From Cryptosporangium aurantiacum (lineage in GTDB: Bacteria; Actinomycetota; Actinomycetes; Mycobacteriales; Cryptosporangiaceae), in NCBI RefSeq assembly GCF_900143005.1, contig NZ_FRCS01000001.1, forward strand, positions 1,302,001-1,366,000: a stretch of 64,000 bases of DNA, given 5' to 3'. Below, in pieces: positions 19,372 to 28,359 of this stretch. The notes under the pieces were generated by a model. It saw only the letters and a program-made list of their open reading frames with translations, was not told the DNA's origin and made no database searches. A program made the position numbers and the translations under genes. Positions within the stretch are counted from its first letter, which is position 1. The number at the start of each line of letters is the position of its first letter.

Positions 19372-20199
19372 GTGGCTGCTATCGCCTTCGCGAAGCTCGG
19401 CGACACGATCGGAGCCGAGGTTCTGGCCGTAGACGTCGACCGTCTGCTGCACGACGACGACTTACCGGACGCCTGCCTGGACGCGCTCGAAGAGCACGGC
19501 GTCCTGCTGTTCCGGGAGATCGGCGCCGACGACGAAACACAGGTGGCGTTCTGCCGGAAGCTCGGCGACCTCGTGCAGTTCCGGGGTTATCCGAACCCCG
19601 ACGTCATGGAGATCAGCTTCGACCCGGCCAACCCGAACGCGGAGTACTTCGCGAGCAACGACCACTGGCACATCGACGGTGCGCTGGACGCGATACCGGC
19701 GAAGGCGTCGATCCTGACTGCGCACGCCACTGCGGACGAGGGAGGAGAGACCGAGTTCGCCAGCACCTACGCGGCGTACGACGCGCTCTCCGACTCCGAG
19801 CGGGAGCGTTACCGCGACCTGCGGGTGCTCCACACGTTCGAGGCGATTCAGCGGCGGACCTATCCGGATCCGACCCCGGAACAGCGGGCCGAATGGGACT
19901 CCCGGACGCCCCGGGAGCACCCGCTGATCTGGGAGCACCGGTCCGGACGGCGGTCGCTGGTGTTCGGAGGCACCGCGTCGCACGTCGTCGGCATGGATGT
20001 CGACGAGGGGCGAGCCCTGCTCGCCGACCTCGAACGGCGGGCCACCGCGCCGGACCGCGTGCTGCGGCACCACTGGTCGGTGGGAGACATGGTGATGTGG
20101 GACAACCGGGGTCTGGTTCACCGTGCGTGCCCGTTCGACCGTGCGCAACCGCGCCGGATGCACCGCACGACTCTCGTCGGAGATGAGGCAATCGCATGA
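19372..20199 (+). CDS. TauD/TfdA-family 2-oxoglutarate-dependent dioxygenase
   Basis: A 275-residue Fe(II)/2-oxoglutarate oxygenase. GTG 19372 is chosen as start because GAGAGGAGG precedes it; the frame opens earlier, but that overlaps the promoter motif. The facial triad is H100-x-D102 in HWHIDG and H250 in NRGLVHRACPF, with the 2-oxoglutarate-binding Arg in RRMHRTTLVGD. Members hydroxylate or cleave small acids such as taurine, 2,4-D and alkylsulfates. It heads a three-gene operon with an SDR and a CMD-family protein, each overlapping by 4 bp. The substrate is unknown. Confidence 0.88.
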   Translation: MAAIAFAKLGDTIGAEVLAVDVDRLLHDDDLPDACLDALEEHGVLLFREIGADDETQVAFCRKLGDLVQFRGYPNPDVMEISFDPANPNAEYFASNDHWHIDGALDAIPAKASILTAHATADEGGETEFASTYAAYDALSDSERERYRDLRVLHTFEAIQRRTYPDPTPEQRAEWDSRTPREHPLIWEHRSGRRSLVFGGTASHVVGMDVDEGRALLADLERRATAPDRVLRHHWSVGDMVMWDNRGLVHRACPFDRAQPRRMHRTTLVGDEAIA

Positions 20200-20939
20200 G
20201 CACACGGGTAGCGGTCGTCACCGGCGGTGGGTCCGGCATCGGTGAGGCGATCAGTCGTCGCCTCGCCGCGGACGGGTCACCGGTCGCGGTCCTGGACCTC
20301 GACGGCGACGCGGCCACGTCCACGGCCGCGTCGATCGAGGAGGACGGCGGCAAGGCGCTCGGCCTGGCCGTCGACGTGACCGACCGGAGCGCGGTCGACG
20401 CGGCCGTCAGCGAGGTGAGCGCCCGGCTGGGGCGGCCGGCGATCCTGGTGAACAACGCCGGGGTGAGCGCGGTCGGATCGTTCCTCGACGTCACGTTGGA
20501 TGCTTGGAACCGGCTGCTGGAGGTCAACCTCACCGGCACGTTCCACTGCTGCCAGGCGACGTTGCCGGGGATGATCGAGGACGGCTGGGGGCGGATCGTC
20601 AACATCTCGTCGTCGAGCATCCACAGTGGCTCGGCCGGGATGTCCGGGTACGTGGCCGCGAAGTCGGGTGTCGTCGGGCTCACCAAGGTGCTCGCGCTGG
20701 AGTTCTCGAAGCACGGGATCACGGTCAACACGATCCCGCCGGGCTTCATCGACACGCCGATGCTGCGCCAGACCGTCGAGAAGGGCTTCGTCGACCTCGC
20801 GGCGCAGACCGCGCGGACCCCGGTGGGCCGGGTCGGCAGGCCCGAGGACATCGCGGCCGCGACCGCGTTCCTGGTGAGCGAGGAGGCCGGTTACATCACC
20901 GGGCAGATCCTCGGCGTCAACGGAGGTCGCAACACGTGA
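20196..20939 (+). CDS. SDR-family oxidoreductase (FabG-like)
   Basis: A 247-residue classical SDR of FabG size. Motifs are TGGGSGIG, NNAGVSAVG, NISSSS for the catalytic Ser and GYVAAK for the YxxxK pair, with PPGFIDTPML and the terminal YITGQILGVNGG. It overlaps the dioxygenase stop and the next start by 4 bp each. A probable role is oxidation of the alcohol produced by the TauD-like enzyme or of a 3-hydroxyacyl intermediate. Confidence 0.9.
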   Translation: MSTRVAVVTGGGSGIGEAISRRLAADGSPVAVLDLDGDAATSTAASIEEDGGKALGLAVDVTDRSAVDAAVSEVSARLGRPAILVNNAGVSAVGSFLDVTLDAWNRLLEVNLTGTFHCCQATLPGMIEDGWGRIVNISSSSIHSGSAGMSGYVAAKSGVVGLTKVLALEFSKHGITVNTIPPGFIDTPMLRQTVEKGFVDLAAQTARTPVGRVGRPEDIAAATAFLVSEEAGYITGQILGVNGGRNT

Positions 20940-21517
20940 GCCGCATCCCGCCGGTTCCGCCCGCCGACTGGTCGCCGGAGCTTCGCACGTTCATCACCGA
21001 GTTCCGCGACACGGTGCGGGGTGACAAGGCCGCGGAGGGCCGCCCGAACGGCGCGAACCTGCTCGGCGTGCTCGCCAACCACCCCGCGCTGACGACCGCG
21101 TTCTTGCAGTTCAACGGGCATCTGCTCTACGGGTCGCCGCTACCGGGCCGCTACCGCGAGCTGGTCGTGCTGCGGGTTGCGTGGCTCCGGCGGTGCGACT
21201 ACGAGTGGGCCCAGCACGTCATCCAGGCGTACGGCGTCGGGATCTCGGACGACGAGATCGACCGGGTCGCGGACGGGCCCGATGCTCCGGGCTGGACCGC
21301 GCTGGAGCGGGCGTTGCTCACCGCGACCGACGAGCTGCTCGACGAGGGGGCGATCGGCGGCGTCACGTGGCGGGAGCTGCACGCCGAACTGGACGATCAG
21401 CAGCTGCTGGACGTCGTCTTCACGGTCGGGACGTACGACATGCTCGCCAAGGCCATGCGCACGGTCGAGGTCGAGCTCGACGACGACCTCAAGCCGTACC
21501 TCCACGGGCGAGGCTGA
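20936..21517 (+). CDS. Carboxymuconolactone decarboxylase-family protein
   Basis: A 193-residue all-helical protein starting at GTG 20936, overlapping the SDR stop. The CMD/AhpD core is GRYRELVVLRVAWLRRCDYEWAQHVIQAYGVGISDDEI, with the family's C-x-Y-E-W-x2-H pattern. Some relatives decarboxylate gamma-carboxymuconolactone and others are peroxidase-like. The single Cys instead of CxxC argues against an AhpD-type peroxidase. Its context in a ring-catabolic operon is compatible with a decarboxylase or lactone-related role, but this is not proven. Confidence 0.82.
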   Translation: MSRIPPVPPADWSPELRTFITEFRDTVRGDKAAEGRPNGANLLGVLANHPALTTAFLQFNGHLLYGSPLPGRYRELVVLRVAWLRRCDYEWAQHVIQAYGVGISDDEIDRVADGPDAPGWTALERALLTATDELLDEGAIGGVTWRELHAELDDQQLLDVVFTVGTYDMLAKAMRTVEVELDDDLKPYLHGRG

Positions 21518-21527
21518 GCTCTGCATC

Positions 21528-21563
21528 TCGGAGTGGTGTGGGCGGCCGCCCACACCACTCCGA
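21528..21563. terminator. 36-bp perfect palindrome between convergent operons
   Basis: From T21528 to A21563 the sequence is its own reverse complement, centred on GGCGGCCGCC with arms GGAGTGGTGTG / CACACCACTCC. It lies between the stop of the CMD gene (21517) and the stop of the leftward enoyl-CoA hydratase (21568), so a bidirectional terminator is the natural reading. Confidence 0.8.
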
Positions 21564-21567
21564 CGTG

Positions 21568-22335
21568 TCAGCGGCCGGTCCAGCGAGGGGCGCGCTTCTC
21601 GGCGAACGCCCGGGGGCCCTCCTGGGCGTCGTCGCTGCGGTAGCACGTCTCGGACGCGTGCCGCGCCGCCTGTAGCGCGGCCGAGCGTCCCATCTCGGTC
21701 GCGAGCATCACGGTCTCGCGGGCGGCGCGGACCGAGAGCGGAGCGTTGGCCAGGATCTCCCGGGCCAGGTCCAGCGCGACGTCCAGCACCGCGCCGGGCT
21801 CGGCGAGCCGGTTGACCAGCCCGATCTCGTAGGCCCGCTGGGCGGTGATCGGCGCGCCGGTGAGCAGGATCTCCATCATGATCCGCTGCGGGATCATGTG
21901 GATCAGCGGCGCCGCCCACGGCGAGCTGCGCCCCACCTTCACCTCGGTCACCGCGAACCGGGCGGTGGTGCTGGCCACGCACAGGTCGCAGGCCTGCGCG
22001 AGCATCCAGCCACCGGCGAACGCGACGCCGTTGACCGCGGCGATCGTCGGCTTGGTCAGCTCGATCGTGTCGTACGGCAGCGGGAAGAGGTCGCGGGGCG
22101 GCACGGTCATGCCGGTCTCGACCATCTCCTTCAGGTCACCGCCCGCGCAGAACGCCTTGTCGCCGGCGCCGGTGAGCACGGCGATGCGCAGCGCGGGATC
22201 CCGCTCGAAACGGTCCCAGGCAGCGGCGAGCCCCTCCCGGACGTCGCGGGCCAGGCAGTTGCGCGTCTCCGGGCGGTTGATCGTGATCACCGCGACACCG
22301 TCCTCGCGGGCGTCGAACAACACTGCATCGCTCAC
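21568..22335 (-). CDS. Enoyl-CoA hydratase/isomerase family protein
   Basis: A 255-residue crotonase-fold protein. The start is GTG 22335, overlapping the TAG of the upstream CoA-transferase gene by 1 bp. It has AVITINRPETRNCLARDV, the oxyanion-hole segment TGAGDKAFCAGGDLKEM and AAVNGVAFAGGWMLAQACDLCVAS. The last segment keeps the general crotonase geometry, but VTEVKVGRSSPWAA lacks an obvious pair of catalytic glutamates of the classical hydratase, so isomerase, hydrolase or retro-Claisen roles are possible. It is the last gene of the leftward CoA operon. Confidence 0.85.
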   Translation of the reverse strand: MSDAVLFDAREDGVAVITINRPETRNCLARDVREGLAAAWDRFERDPALRIAVLTGAGDKAFCAGGDLKEMVETGMTVPPRDLFPLPYDTIELTKPTIAAVNGVAFAGGWMLAQACDLCVASTTARFAVTEVKVGRSSPWAAPLIHMIPQRIMMEILLTGAPITAQRAYEIGLVNRLAEPGAVLDVALDLAREILANAPLSVRAARETVMLATEMGRSAALQAARHASETCYRSDDAQEGPRAFAEKRAPRWTGR

Positions 22336-23585
22336 TAGAACCCCCGACGGGTGATGGCGTGGGCCTCGCGGTCGAGCTGCTCGCGGAAGTCCGGGTGGGC
22401 GATCGCGACCAGGCGCCGGGCGCGCTCGGCCAGCGAACGGCCGCGCAGCTCGGCCGCGCCGAACTCGGTGACGATCACGTCGACCTCGCTGCGAGCGGTG
22501 GTGACCGGTCCGGACAGCCGGGCGGTGATCCGGCTGATCGTGCCGCCCTTCGCAGTCGACGGCAGGACGATCAGTGCGTGCCCGCCCGGCGAGCGTGCGC
22601 CGGCCCGGACGAAGTCGACCTGGCCACCGGTGCCCCCGAGGTAGGCCGAGCCGCTCTGCTCGGCGTTCACCGCGCCGGTGAGATCGGCCTCCAGCGCGGA
22701 GTTGATCGTGACCAGCCGCTCCAGCTGTCCGAGCACGGCCGCGTCGTGCGTGTACGACGTCGGGCACATGCGGATCCGCGGGTTGCGGTCGGCGAACGCG
22801 TACAGGCGCCCGGTTCCGATCAGCGCGCCGGTGACCGAGACCCCGCGGTCGATCGGTTTGCGCGCGTTCGTGACCACGCCGGCCTCCACGAGGTCGACCA
22901 GGCCGTCACCGATCATGCCCGAGTGCACCCCGAGGTCCCGGCGGTCGCGTAACAGCCGGAGCAGCGCGTCCGGCACCGCGCCGATCCCGACCTGGAGCAC
23001 CGCGCCGTCCTCGACGTAGGACGCGGCGTGCGCGGCGATCGCCCGGTCGGTCGCGGTGATCGTCGCCGGTGGCACCTCGACCGGTGGCCGGGACACCGGA
23101 ACAGCGTGGCCGATGGCGGAACCCGGCACCGTCTCGCCGTGGGTGAACGGCGTCCGGTCGTTGACCTCGGCGACGACCACGCGGGCCGTCGCCACCGCGG
23201 CCCGGACGTGGTCGCTGATCAGCCCGCAGCTGTGGTCGCCGTTCGCATCGGCGGGGCTGACCTGGATGAACGCCGCGTCGCACCCGATGATCCCGGCTTC
23301 GATCAGCGGGCCGACCTGGCTGACGTGGCAGGGGACGACGGTGAGCCGGTGGCCGGCGGCCCGGGCGCGAAGGGCCCCGATCGCGCCCATGCTCGAGACC
23401 GTGAACGCATCCGTGGCGGTGAAGAGGCCGGAGAAGCTCGTCGCGATGAACACGGTGAGCCCGCCGATGTCCGGGCCCTGCTTGATCAGCGCTTCGACCA
23501 GCGTCGTGGGCTCGCCGCACGCCTGGCCCACGACGACGTGGTCGCCGGGTCGGAGGATCGCGCCGAGGTCGATCGGCGGCGTCAT
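22335..23585 (-). CDS. Acetyl-CoA hydrolase/transferase family (4-hydroxybutyrate CoA-transferase-like)
   Basis: A 416-residue CoA transferase of family I (Cat1/AbfT group). The N-terminal half has RPGDHVVVGQACGEPTTLVEAL and SPADANGDHSCGLISDH; the C-terminal half has VLQVGIGAVPDALL, LGVHSGMIGDGLVDL and NSALEADLTGAVNAEQ, where the Glu is the expected catalytic residue that forms the CoA thioester. It would move CoA from acetyl-CoA or a product CoA ester to a carboxylic acid. It overlaps the CoA-ester lyase gene upstream by 4 bp. Confidence 0.88.
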   Translation of the reverse strand: MTPPIDLGAILRPGDHVVVGQACGEPTTLVEALIKQGPDIGGLTVFIATSFSGLFTATDAFTVSSMGAIGALRARAAGHRLTVVPCHVSQVGPLIEAGIIGCDAAFIQVSPADANGDHSCGLISDHVRAAVATARVVVAEVNDRTPFTHGETVPGSAIGHAVPVSRPPVEVPPATITATDRAIAAHAASYVEDGAVLQVGIGAVPDALLRLLRDRRDLGVHSGMIGDGLVDLVEAGVVTNARKPIDRGVSVTGALIGTGRLYAFADRNPRIRMCPTSYTHDAAVLGQLERLVTINSALEADLTGAVNAEQSGSAYLGGTGGQVDFVRAGARSPGGHALIVLPSTAKGGTISRITARLSGPVTTARSEVDVIVTEFGAAELRGRSLAERARRLVAIAHPDFREQLDREAHAITRRGF

Positions 23586-24454
23586 CCGTGGTCCGCCGAG
23601 GCCAGCAGCGCCTGGGCGCGCGCCAGGTGCGGGCGGTCGAGCATCGCGCCGCGGAAGCCGACCGCACCAACGTCCGGGGCGGCGGCGAACAGGTCGACGA
23701 TCTCCTGGGCCGCCGCCAGCTCCTCGGCCGTCGGCGTGAACGCCGCGTTGATCACTTCCACCTGATCGGGGTGGATCGCGAGCATGCCGCGGTAACCCTC
23801 GCGCCGGACGGTCTCCGCGCGCCGGCGCAGCCCGTCGAGGTCGCGGAAGTTCGTGTGCACGGTCTCGATCGGCAGTACCCCCGCCGCCGCGGCGCCGAGC
23901 AGGCAGAGCGACCGGGCGAGCTCGTAGGTGAAGCCGTACGACCCGTCCGGGTTCCGGTTCTCGGACGCACCGACGGCGTCGGCGAGGTCCTCCGCGCCCC
24001 AGGTCAGCGCCTCGACCCGGGGAACGCCGCCGTAGCTGCCGGTCGTGAACATGCCCTCGGCGGTTTCGGTGACCAGCACGATCACCTTCGTCGTGCCGAG
24101 GTCGGTCCCGGCGCTGACCTCGAGCGCGGACAGGTAGTGGTCGAGCAGCTCGGCGTCGGCGCGGCCCCGGGACTTCGGCAGCATGATGCCGCCGGGCCGG
24201 GCGGGCAGCACCGCGGCCAGGTCCGCCAGCGCGTGCGGGCCGGAGAGCGGGTTGATCCGCACCCAGAGCCGCGCTCGCTCGGCGTCCGGCCGGCCGGCGA
24301 GGAACTCCGCGACCAGCGCCCTGGCCGTCGGCTTGGTGACCTCGGCGACCGCGTCCTCCAGGTCGAGGAGGACGACGTCCGCGGACCCGGCGGCGGCCTT
24401 CGCCATCTTGCGTTCGCTGTCGCCGGGGGCGAACAGCCAGGAACGTGCTCTCAC
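23582..24454 (-). CDS. HpcH/HpaI-fold CoA-ester lyase (CitE-like)
   Basis: A 290-residue TIM-barrel protein starting at GTG 24454. Signatures are RSWLFAPGDSERKMAKAAAGSADVVLLDLEDAV, WVRINPLSG, GIMLPKSRG and LTWGAEDLADAVGA. These are the patterns of citrate lyase beta-like, malyl-CoA and citramalyl-CoA lyases, Mg-dependent enzymes that cleave 3-hydroxy-dicarboxyl-CoA esters to acetyl-CoA plus a keto acid. It sits 13 bp after the acyl-CoA dehydrogenase and overlaps the CoA transferase, suggesting cleavage of a branched or hydroxylated acyl-CoA. Confidence 0.88.
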   Translation of the reverse strand: MRARSWLFAPGDSERKMAKAAAGSADVVLLDLEDAVAEVTKPTARALVAEFLAGRPDAERARLWVRINPLSGPHALADLAAVLPARPGGIMLPKSRGRADAELLDHYLSALEVSAGTDLGTTKVIVLVTETAEGMFTTGSYGGVPRVEALTWGAEDLADAVGASENRNPDGSYGFTYELARSLCLLGAAAAGVLPIETVHTNFRDLDGLRRRAETVRREGYRGMLAIHPDQVEVINAAFTPTAEELAAAQEIVDLFAAAPDVGAVGFRGAMLDRPHLARAQALLASADHG

Positions 24455-24467
24455 TGCGAGCTCCGAT

Positions 24468-25634
24468 TCAGTACGACTTGGGCAAACCGAACACCTTCTC
24501 GGCCAGGAAGTTCAAGATCAGGTGCGGGCTGACCGGTGCGGTCCGGGGGATCAGGATTTCCCGGAGGTACCGCTCGACGTGGTACTCCTGCGCGTAACCC
24601 ATGCCGCCCAGCGTCAGCATCGCGGTGTGGCACGCCTCGAAACCGGCCTCCGCGGCCAGGTACTTGCCTGCGTTGGCCTGGACGCCGCAGTCCAGTCCGC
24701 GGTCGAATCGGGTGGCGGCGTTCATCACCATGAGGTTCGCGGCCTCCACCTGGGCCCAGCACTTCGCGAGCGGATGCTGAATGCCCTGGTTCATGCCGAT
24801 CGGCCGTCCGAACACGACACGTTCCCTGGCGTAGCGCGCGGCGCGGTCGAGCGCGACCCGGCCGAGCCCCACCGCCTCGGCGCCGAGCAGGATCCGCTCC
24901 GGGTTGAGGCCGTGCAGGATGATCCGGAACCCGTCGCCCTCCGCGCCGATCCGGTCTTCCTCCGGGATCCACAGGTCGGAGAGGAACAGCAGGTTCGAGT
25001 CGACCGCGTGCCTGCCCATCTTCGGGATCGCGCGGATCTCGACCCGGGACCGGTCGAGGTCGGTGAAGAACAGCGACAGGCCGTCCGTGCGGCGTTTCAC
25101 CTGGTCGAGCGGTGTGGTGCGGGCGAGCAGCATCATCGAGTGCGCTTCCTGCGCGACTGAGATCCAGATCTTCTCGCCGTTGACCAGGTACCCGCCGTCG
25201 CGTCGTTCGGCCCGGGTCCGCAGCGCGGTGGTGTCCAGCCCGGCGTCCGGCTCGGTCACCGCGAAGCAGAGCAGCTTCTCGCCGCTGAGCACCGGCGGGA
25301 TCATCCGCTGCTGCTGTTCCGGCGTACCGAACTGGGCGATCGGCTGCATGCTGAACACCGGGCCGTGAATGCTGGACGCGGCGGTCATCCCGCCGCCCGA
25401 CTCGGCGACGGCCTGCATCATCACCGCGGCCTCGGTGATGCCCAGACCGGCGCCACCGACGGACTCCGGCATCGCGACACCGAGCCACCCGGACTTCGCC
25501 ATCGACGCGTGGAACTCGTGCGGGAACACGCCGTCCCGGTCGCGGTCGAGCCAGTACTGGTCGGAGAAGCGCGAACAGTGGCCGAGCACCGCGTCCCGGA
25601 TGCTCTGCTGGTCCTCGGTGAGGGAGAAGTCCAT
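24468..25634 (-). CDS. Acyl-CoA dehydrogenase
   Basis: A 388-residue flavoprotein of normal length. Visible are the FAD/substrate loop CFAVTEPDAGLDTTALRT, the domain segment YLVNGEKIWISVAQEA, and the C-terminal arginine-containing ARERVVFGRPIGMNQGIQHPLAK. The end TLGGMGYAQEYHVERYLRE holds a Glu at the usual catalytic base region for medium/short-chain dehydrogenases. It introduces the alpha-beta double bond in an acyl-CoA, with electrons passing to ETF. The gene starts 1 bp after the stop of the CaiB-type CoA transferase. Confidence 0.92.
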   Translation of the reverse strand: MDFSLTEDQQSIRDAVLGHCSRFSDQYWLDRDRDGVFPHEFHASMAKSGWLGVAMPESVGGAGLGITEAAVMMQAVAESGGGMTAASSIHGPVFSMQPIAQFGTPEQQQRMIPPVLSGEKLLCFAVTEPDAGLDTTALRTRAERRDGGYLVNGEKIWISVAQEAHSMMLLARTTPLDQVKRRTDGLSLFFTDLDRSRVEIRAIPKMGRHAVDSNLLFLSDLWIPEEDRIGAEGDGFRIILHGLNPERILLGAEAVGLGRVALDRAARYARERVVFGRPIGMNQGIQHPLAKCWAQVEAANLMVMNAATRFDRGLDCGVQANAGKYLAAEAGFEACHTAMLTLGGMGYAQEYHVERYLREILIPRTAPVSPHLILNFLAEKVFGLPKSY

Positions 25635-25635
25635 G

Positions 25636-26781
25636 TCAGAGTCCGAGCTCGTCGAGGATCTCCCTGGTGTGGGCGCCGAGGCGGGGCGCCGGACCGGCGA
25701 CCCGTCCCGGCGTCCGGGAGAACGAGGGTGGTGCGCCGGGGAACCGCACCGGGCCGTTCGGCGTCTCGACGGTCTCGAACAAGCCGACGGCGTCCAGGTG
25801 CGGATCGTCGAACAGCTCGTCGAGCGTGCGGACCGGCGCAGCCGGGATGTCGAGCGACCGGAGCAGGTCGAGCCAGTCCTGCGTGGTGCGCTCCCGGAAC
25901 ACGTCGGCCAGCAGCGTGTAGACGGTCTCGACCTGTTGGGCCCGCTGGGCGAGCGTCGCGAACTCCGGGCCGGCCCAGGGGGGTTTCACCGCGTCGACGA
26001 ACGCCGACCACTGTTTGTCGTTGTAGACCAGCGCCGAGATCAGCCCGTCCTTGGTGCGGTACGGCGCCCGCTGCGGTGTCAGCGCGCGGGGATACCCGGC
26101 CGCGGCCAGCGGCGGGTCGAACATCGCGCCGTTGGCGTGCTCGACCAGCATGAACGCGGCCATCGTCTCGAACATGCCGATCTCCACCTCCTGGCCTTCG
26201 CCGGTCCGCGCGCGGTGGAACAGCGCCATCGTGGTGGCGTAGAGCGCGGTCATGCCGGCGACCTTGTCGGCCAGGATCGTTCCGACGTAGCTGGCCTGCC
26301 CGGTGAGCCGCTCCTGGACGTACGGCAGCCCGCACTCCGCCTGGATCGTGTCGTCGTACGCGGTCCGGTCGGCGTCCGGCCCACGGCGTCCGTAGCCGTA
26401 GCAGTTCGTGTAGACGATCGACGGGTTGATCGCCGCGACCTCGGGATAGCTGAACCCGAGCGCGGCGACGGCCTTCGCGCGCATCGAGTGGATGAACACG
26501 TCGCTCCGCGCGATCAGCGCGGACAGCGCGGTTTTGCCGTCGGCCGTGCGGAGGTCGAGCACCACGCTGCGCTTCCCGCGGTTGATGTTGACGAAGACGC
26601 CGCCCATCGCCGGTTCGGGCCCGGCCGAGATGAAGCGGGTGTTGTCGCCGCCGGGGGGTTCGATCTTGATCACGTCCGCGCCGAGATCCGCCATGAGCTG
26701 GGTGCAGTACGGACCCATCACCATCGCGGTCAGATCGACGACGCGGACACCGGACAGGGGACCGGGATGGGTCACTCTCAC
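25636..26781 (-). CDS. CaiB/BaiF CoA-transferase family III protein
   Basis: A 381-residue family III CoA transferase. GTG 26781 is chosen as start because GGAGG lies 10 bp before it; the frame opens 33 bp earlier without a site. The N-terminus LSGVRVVDLTAMVMGPYCTQLMADLGADVIKIEPPGGDNTRF is diagnostic, followed by INRGKRSVVLDLRTADGKTAL; the Asp of the YDDTIQAECGL segment may be the catalytic residue. It would transfer CoA between carboxylates at the start of the leftward operon, opposite the ligase at 26849. Confidence 0.88.
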   Translation of the reverse strand: MRVTHPGPLSGVRVVDLTAMVMGPYCTQLMADLGADVIKIEPPGGDNTRFISAGPEPAMGGVFVNINRGKRSVVLDLRTADGKTALSALIARSDVFIHSMRAKAVAALGFSYPEVAAINPSIVYTNCYGYGRRGPDADRTAYDDTIQAECGLPYVQERLTGQASYVGTILADKVAGMTALYATTMALFHRARTGEGQEVEIGMFETMAAFMLVEHANGAMFDPPLAAAGYPRALTPQRAPYRTKDGLISALVYNDKQWSAFVDAVKPPWAGPEFATLAQRAQQVETVYTLLADVFRERTTQDWLDLLRSLDIPAAPVRTLDELFDDPHLDAVGLFETVETPNGPVRFPGAPPSFSRTPGRVAGPAPRLGAHTREILDELGL

Positions 26782-26816
26782 GTTGCCGCCACCTCCGCAT
26801 TGAACCCTAATCAATG

Positions 26817-26832
26817 AATCATTATAAAGATT
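26817..26832. promoter_or_regulatory. Operator-like motif, site C
   Basis: AATCATTATAAAGATT pairs with its complement at 14 of 16 positions and is followed by GTGATATCAAG, as at sites A and B. It lies in the 67-bp gap between the divergent CaiB gene (start 26781) and the acyl-CoA synthetase (GTG 26849). The putative -10 TGATAT (26834-26839) is so close to GTG 26849 that the synthetase transcript would be leaderless or nearly so. Confidence 0.6.
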
Positions 26833-26848
26833 GTGATATCAAGGGTTC

Positions 26849-28324
26849 GTGCAAAAGACGATCCCCGGCGTGCTGGACGCAGCGGTCGCGCGCTACCGGG
26901 ACCGGCCCGCGGTCGAGGCCGCGTCGGGCGTCTGGTCCTATGCCGACCTCGACGACCAGGCCCGGCGTGCGGCCGGAGCGCTGTGGTCGCTCGGGGTGCG
27001 GCCCGGTGACCGGGTGGCGGCCTGCCTCCCCAACGACCTGACGATCGTCGGTGCCTTCCACGGTGCCCAGCGGATCGGTGCGGTCTGGGCGGGCATCGGC
27101 GAGGCGCTCGCGCCGGCCGAACAGCAGGGGCTGCGCGACCTGATCGAGCCGACGGTCGTGCTGGCCGGGCCGCGATGCCGGGTGGACGGTGTGGGCCCCG
27201 ATCGATGGGCGGAGCTCCTCGGTCAGAACCTGAGCGCACCCCCGGTCGACCGGCACCTCGACGCGCCGGCCGGAATCGCGTTCACCAGCGGCACGTCCGG
27301 GGTGCCCAAGGCGGTCGTGCACAGCCAGCGCAACCTGCTGCTGCCGGGCGCGGTGCTGGTCGCCACCCGTGGCTGGGGGCCGGACCTGCGTAAGGGCGAC
27401 AGCTTCCCGCTCACGATCCTCAACCTGATCGTGCTCTCGACGCTGCTCACCGCGCAGGCGGGCGGCTGCTGCGTGCTGATGGACCGGCGCGACGTCGACG
27501 GCGTCGCCGAGTGGATCGCCACCCGGCGCGTCACGGTCTGGAACGGCGCGCCCGCGCAGCTCTACGACCTCGCCCGGCGTCCGGACGCGGAGCTGAGCTC
27601 GCTGCGCGAGGTCTGGAGCGGCGGCAGCGATACGCCGGACACCGTGCGCCGCGCGTTCGCCGCGACCCACGGGCTGGTGCCTCGTGCGACCTACGGCCTC
27701 ACCGAGGCGCCGACCGTCGTCGCGATCGACCCGCCGGGCGAGGACTGGCGGCCGGGTGCGAGTGGACAGGTGCTTCCGCAGTACGACGTCGCCGCGTACG
27801 ACGAGGCGGGTAACCGGCTCCCGGACGGCGAACCGGGCGAACTGCGGCTCGCCGCGGCGTCCACCGGCCGGTGGGCCGGCGTCTGGCGTCCGCTGCTGGG
27901 GTACTGGGAGGAGGGCCGCGTTCGCGCGGCCGCTCCCGGCCCGTTCCCCACCGGCGACGTCGGGGCCGTGGACGCCGACGGCTGGCTGACCGTCCTCGAC
28001 CGGAAGAAGCTCGTGATCATCCGGGGCGGGGCGAACATCTACCCGCTCGAGGTGGAGCGGGTGATCGCCGCGCACCCGGACGTCGTCCGGGTCGCGGTCT
28101 GCGGCGTTCCCGACGATCGGCTCGGCCAGCGGGTGGCCGCAGTCGTGCAGAGCGCGGGGACGACGCTCGACCTGGACGCGCTCGCCGAGCGGTGCCGCCG
28201 GGAACTCGCCCCGTACAAGGTTCCGGAGGTCTGGACCCAGGTGGACACTCTGCCGGTGAACGCGATGGGCAAGGTGCAGCGCACCGAATTGCCTCAGCTC
28301 ATCGCCGCACCGGATCGGTCATGA
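26849..28324 (+). CDS. Acyl-CoA synthetase (AMP-binding family)
   Basis: A 491-residue ANL-superfamily ligase starting at GTG 26849, directly downstream of site C with no ribosome binding site in between. Motifs are the ATP loop AFTSGTSGVPKAVVHSQRN, YGLTEAPTVV, GDVGAVDADGWLTVLDRKKLVIIRGGANIYPLEVERVI and the C-terminal catalytic Lys in NAMGKVQRTEL. It forms acyl-CoA from an acid, ATP and CoA. It precedes the GntR regulator by 33 bp and is divergent from the CaiB operon, so it probably activates a pathway acid. Confidence 0.9.
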   Translation: MQKTIPGVLDAAVARYRDRPAVEAASGVWSYADLDDQARRAAGALWSLGVRPGDRVAACLPNDLTIVGAFHGAQRIGAVWAGIGEALAPAEQQGLRDLIEPTVVLAGPRCRVDGVGPDRWAELLGQNLSAPPVDRHLDAPAGIAFTSGTSGVPKAVVHSQRNLLLPGAVLVATRGWGPDLRKGDSFPLTILNLIVLSTLLTAQAGGCCVLMDRRDVDGVAEWIATRRVTVWNGAPAQLYDLARRPDAELSSLREVWSGGSDTPDTVRRAFAATHGLVPRATYGLTEAPTVVAIDPPGEDWRPGASGQVLPQYDVAAYDEAGNRLPDGEPGELRLAAASTGRWAGVWRPLLGYWEEGRVRAAAPGPFPTGDVGAVDADGWLTVLDRKKLVIIRGGANIYPLEVERVIAAHPDVVRVAVCGVPDDRLGQRVAAVVQSAGTTLDLDALAERCRRELAPYKVPEVWTQVDTLPVNAMGKVQRTELPQLIAAPDRS

Positions 28325-28344
28325 GTCCGCAGCCGCATCACTGC

Positions 28345-28359
28345 TAAACTTACAATTAT
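28345..28359 (-). promoter_or_regulatory. Operator-like motif, site F, overlapping the GntR start, with a possible leaderless promoter
   Basis: Read on the minus strand this is ATAATTGTAAGTTTA, which matches site E (ATCATTGTAAGGATT) at 11 of 15 positions. On the plus strand TAAACT (28345-28350) fits the actinobacterial -10 consensus TAnnnT and ends 7 bp before ATG 28358, which would give a leaderless mRNA. A repressor bound here would block its own promoter. Confidence 0.45.

Noticed and set aside
21528-21563. The 36-bp perfect palindrome as an operator or recombination site
   Set aside because: It sits between two convergent gene ends, where a bidirectional terminator is the simpler explanation.
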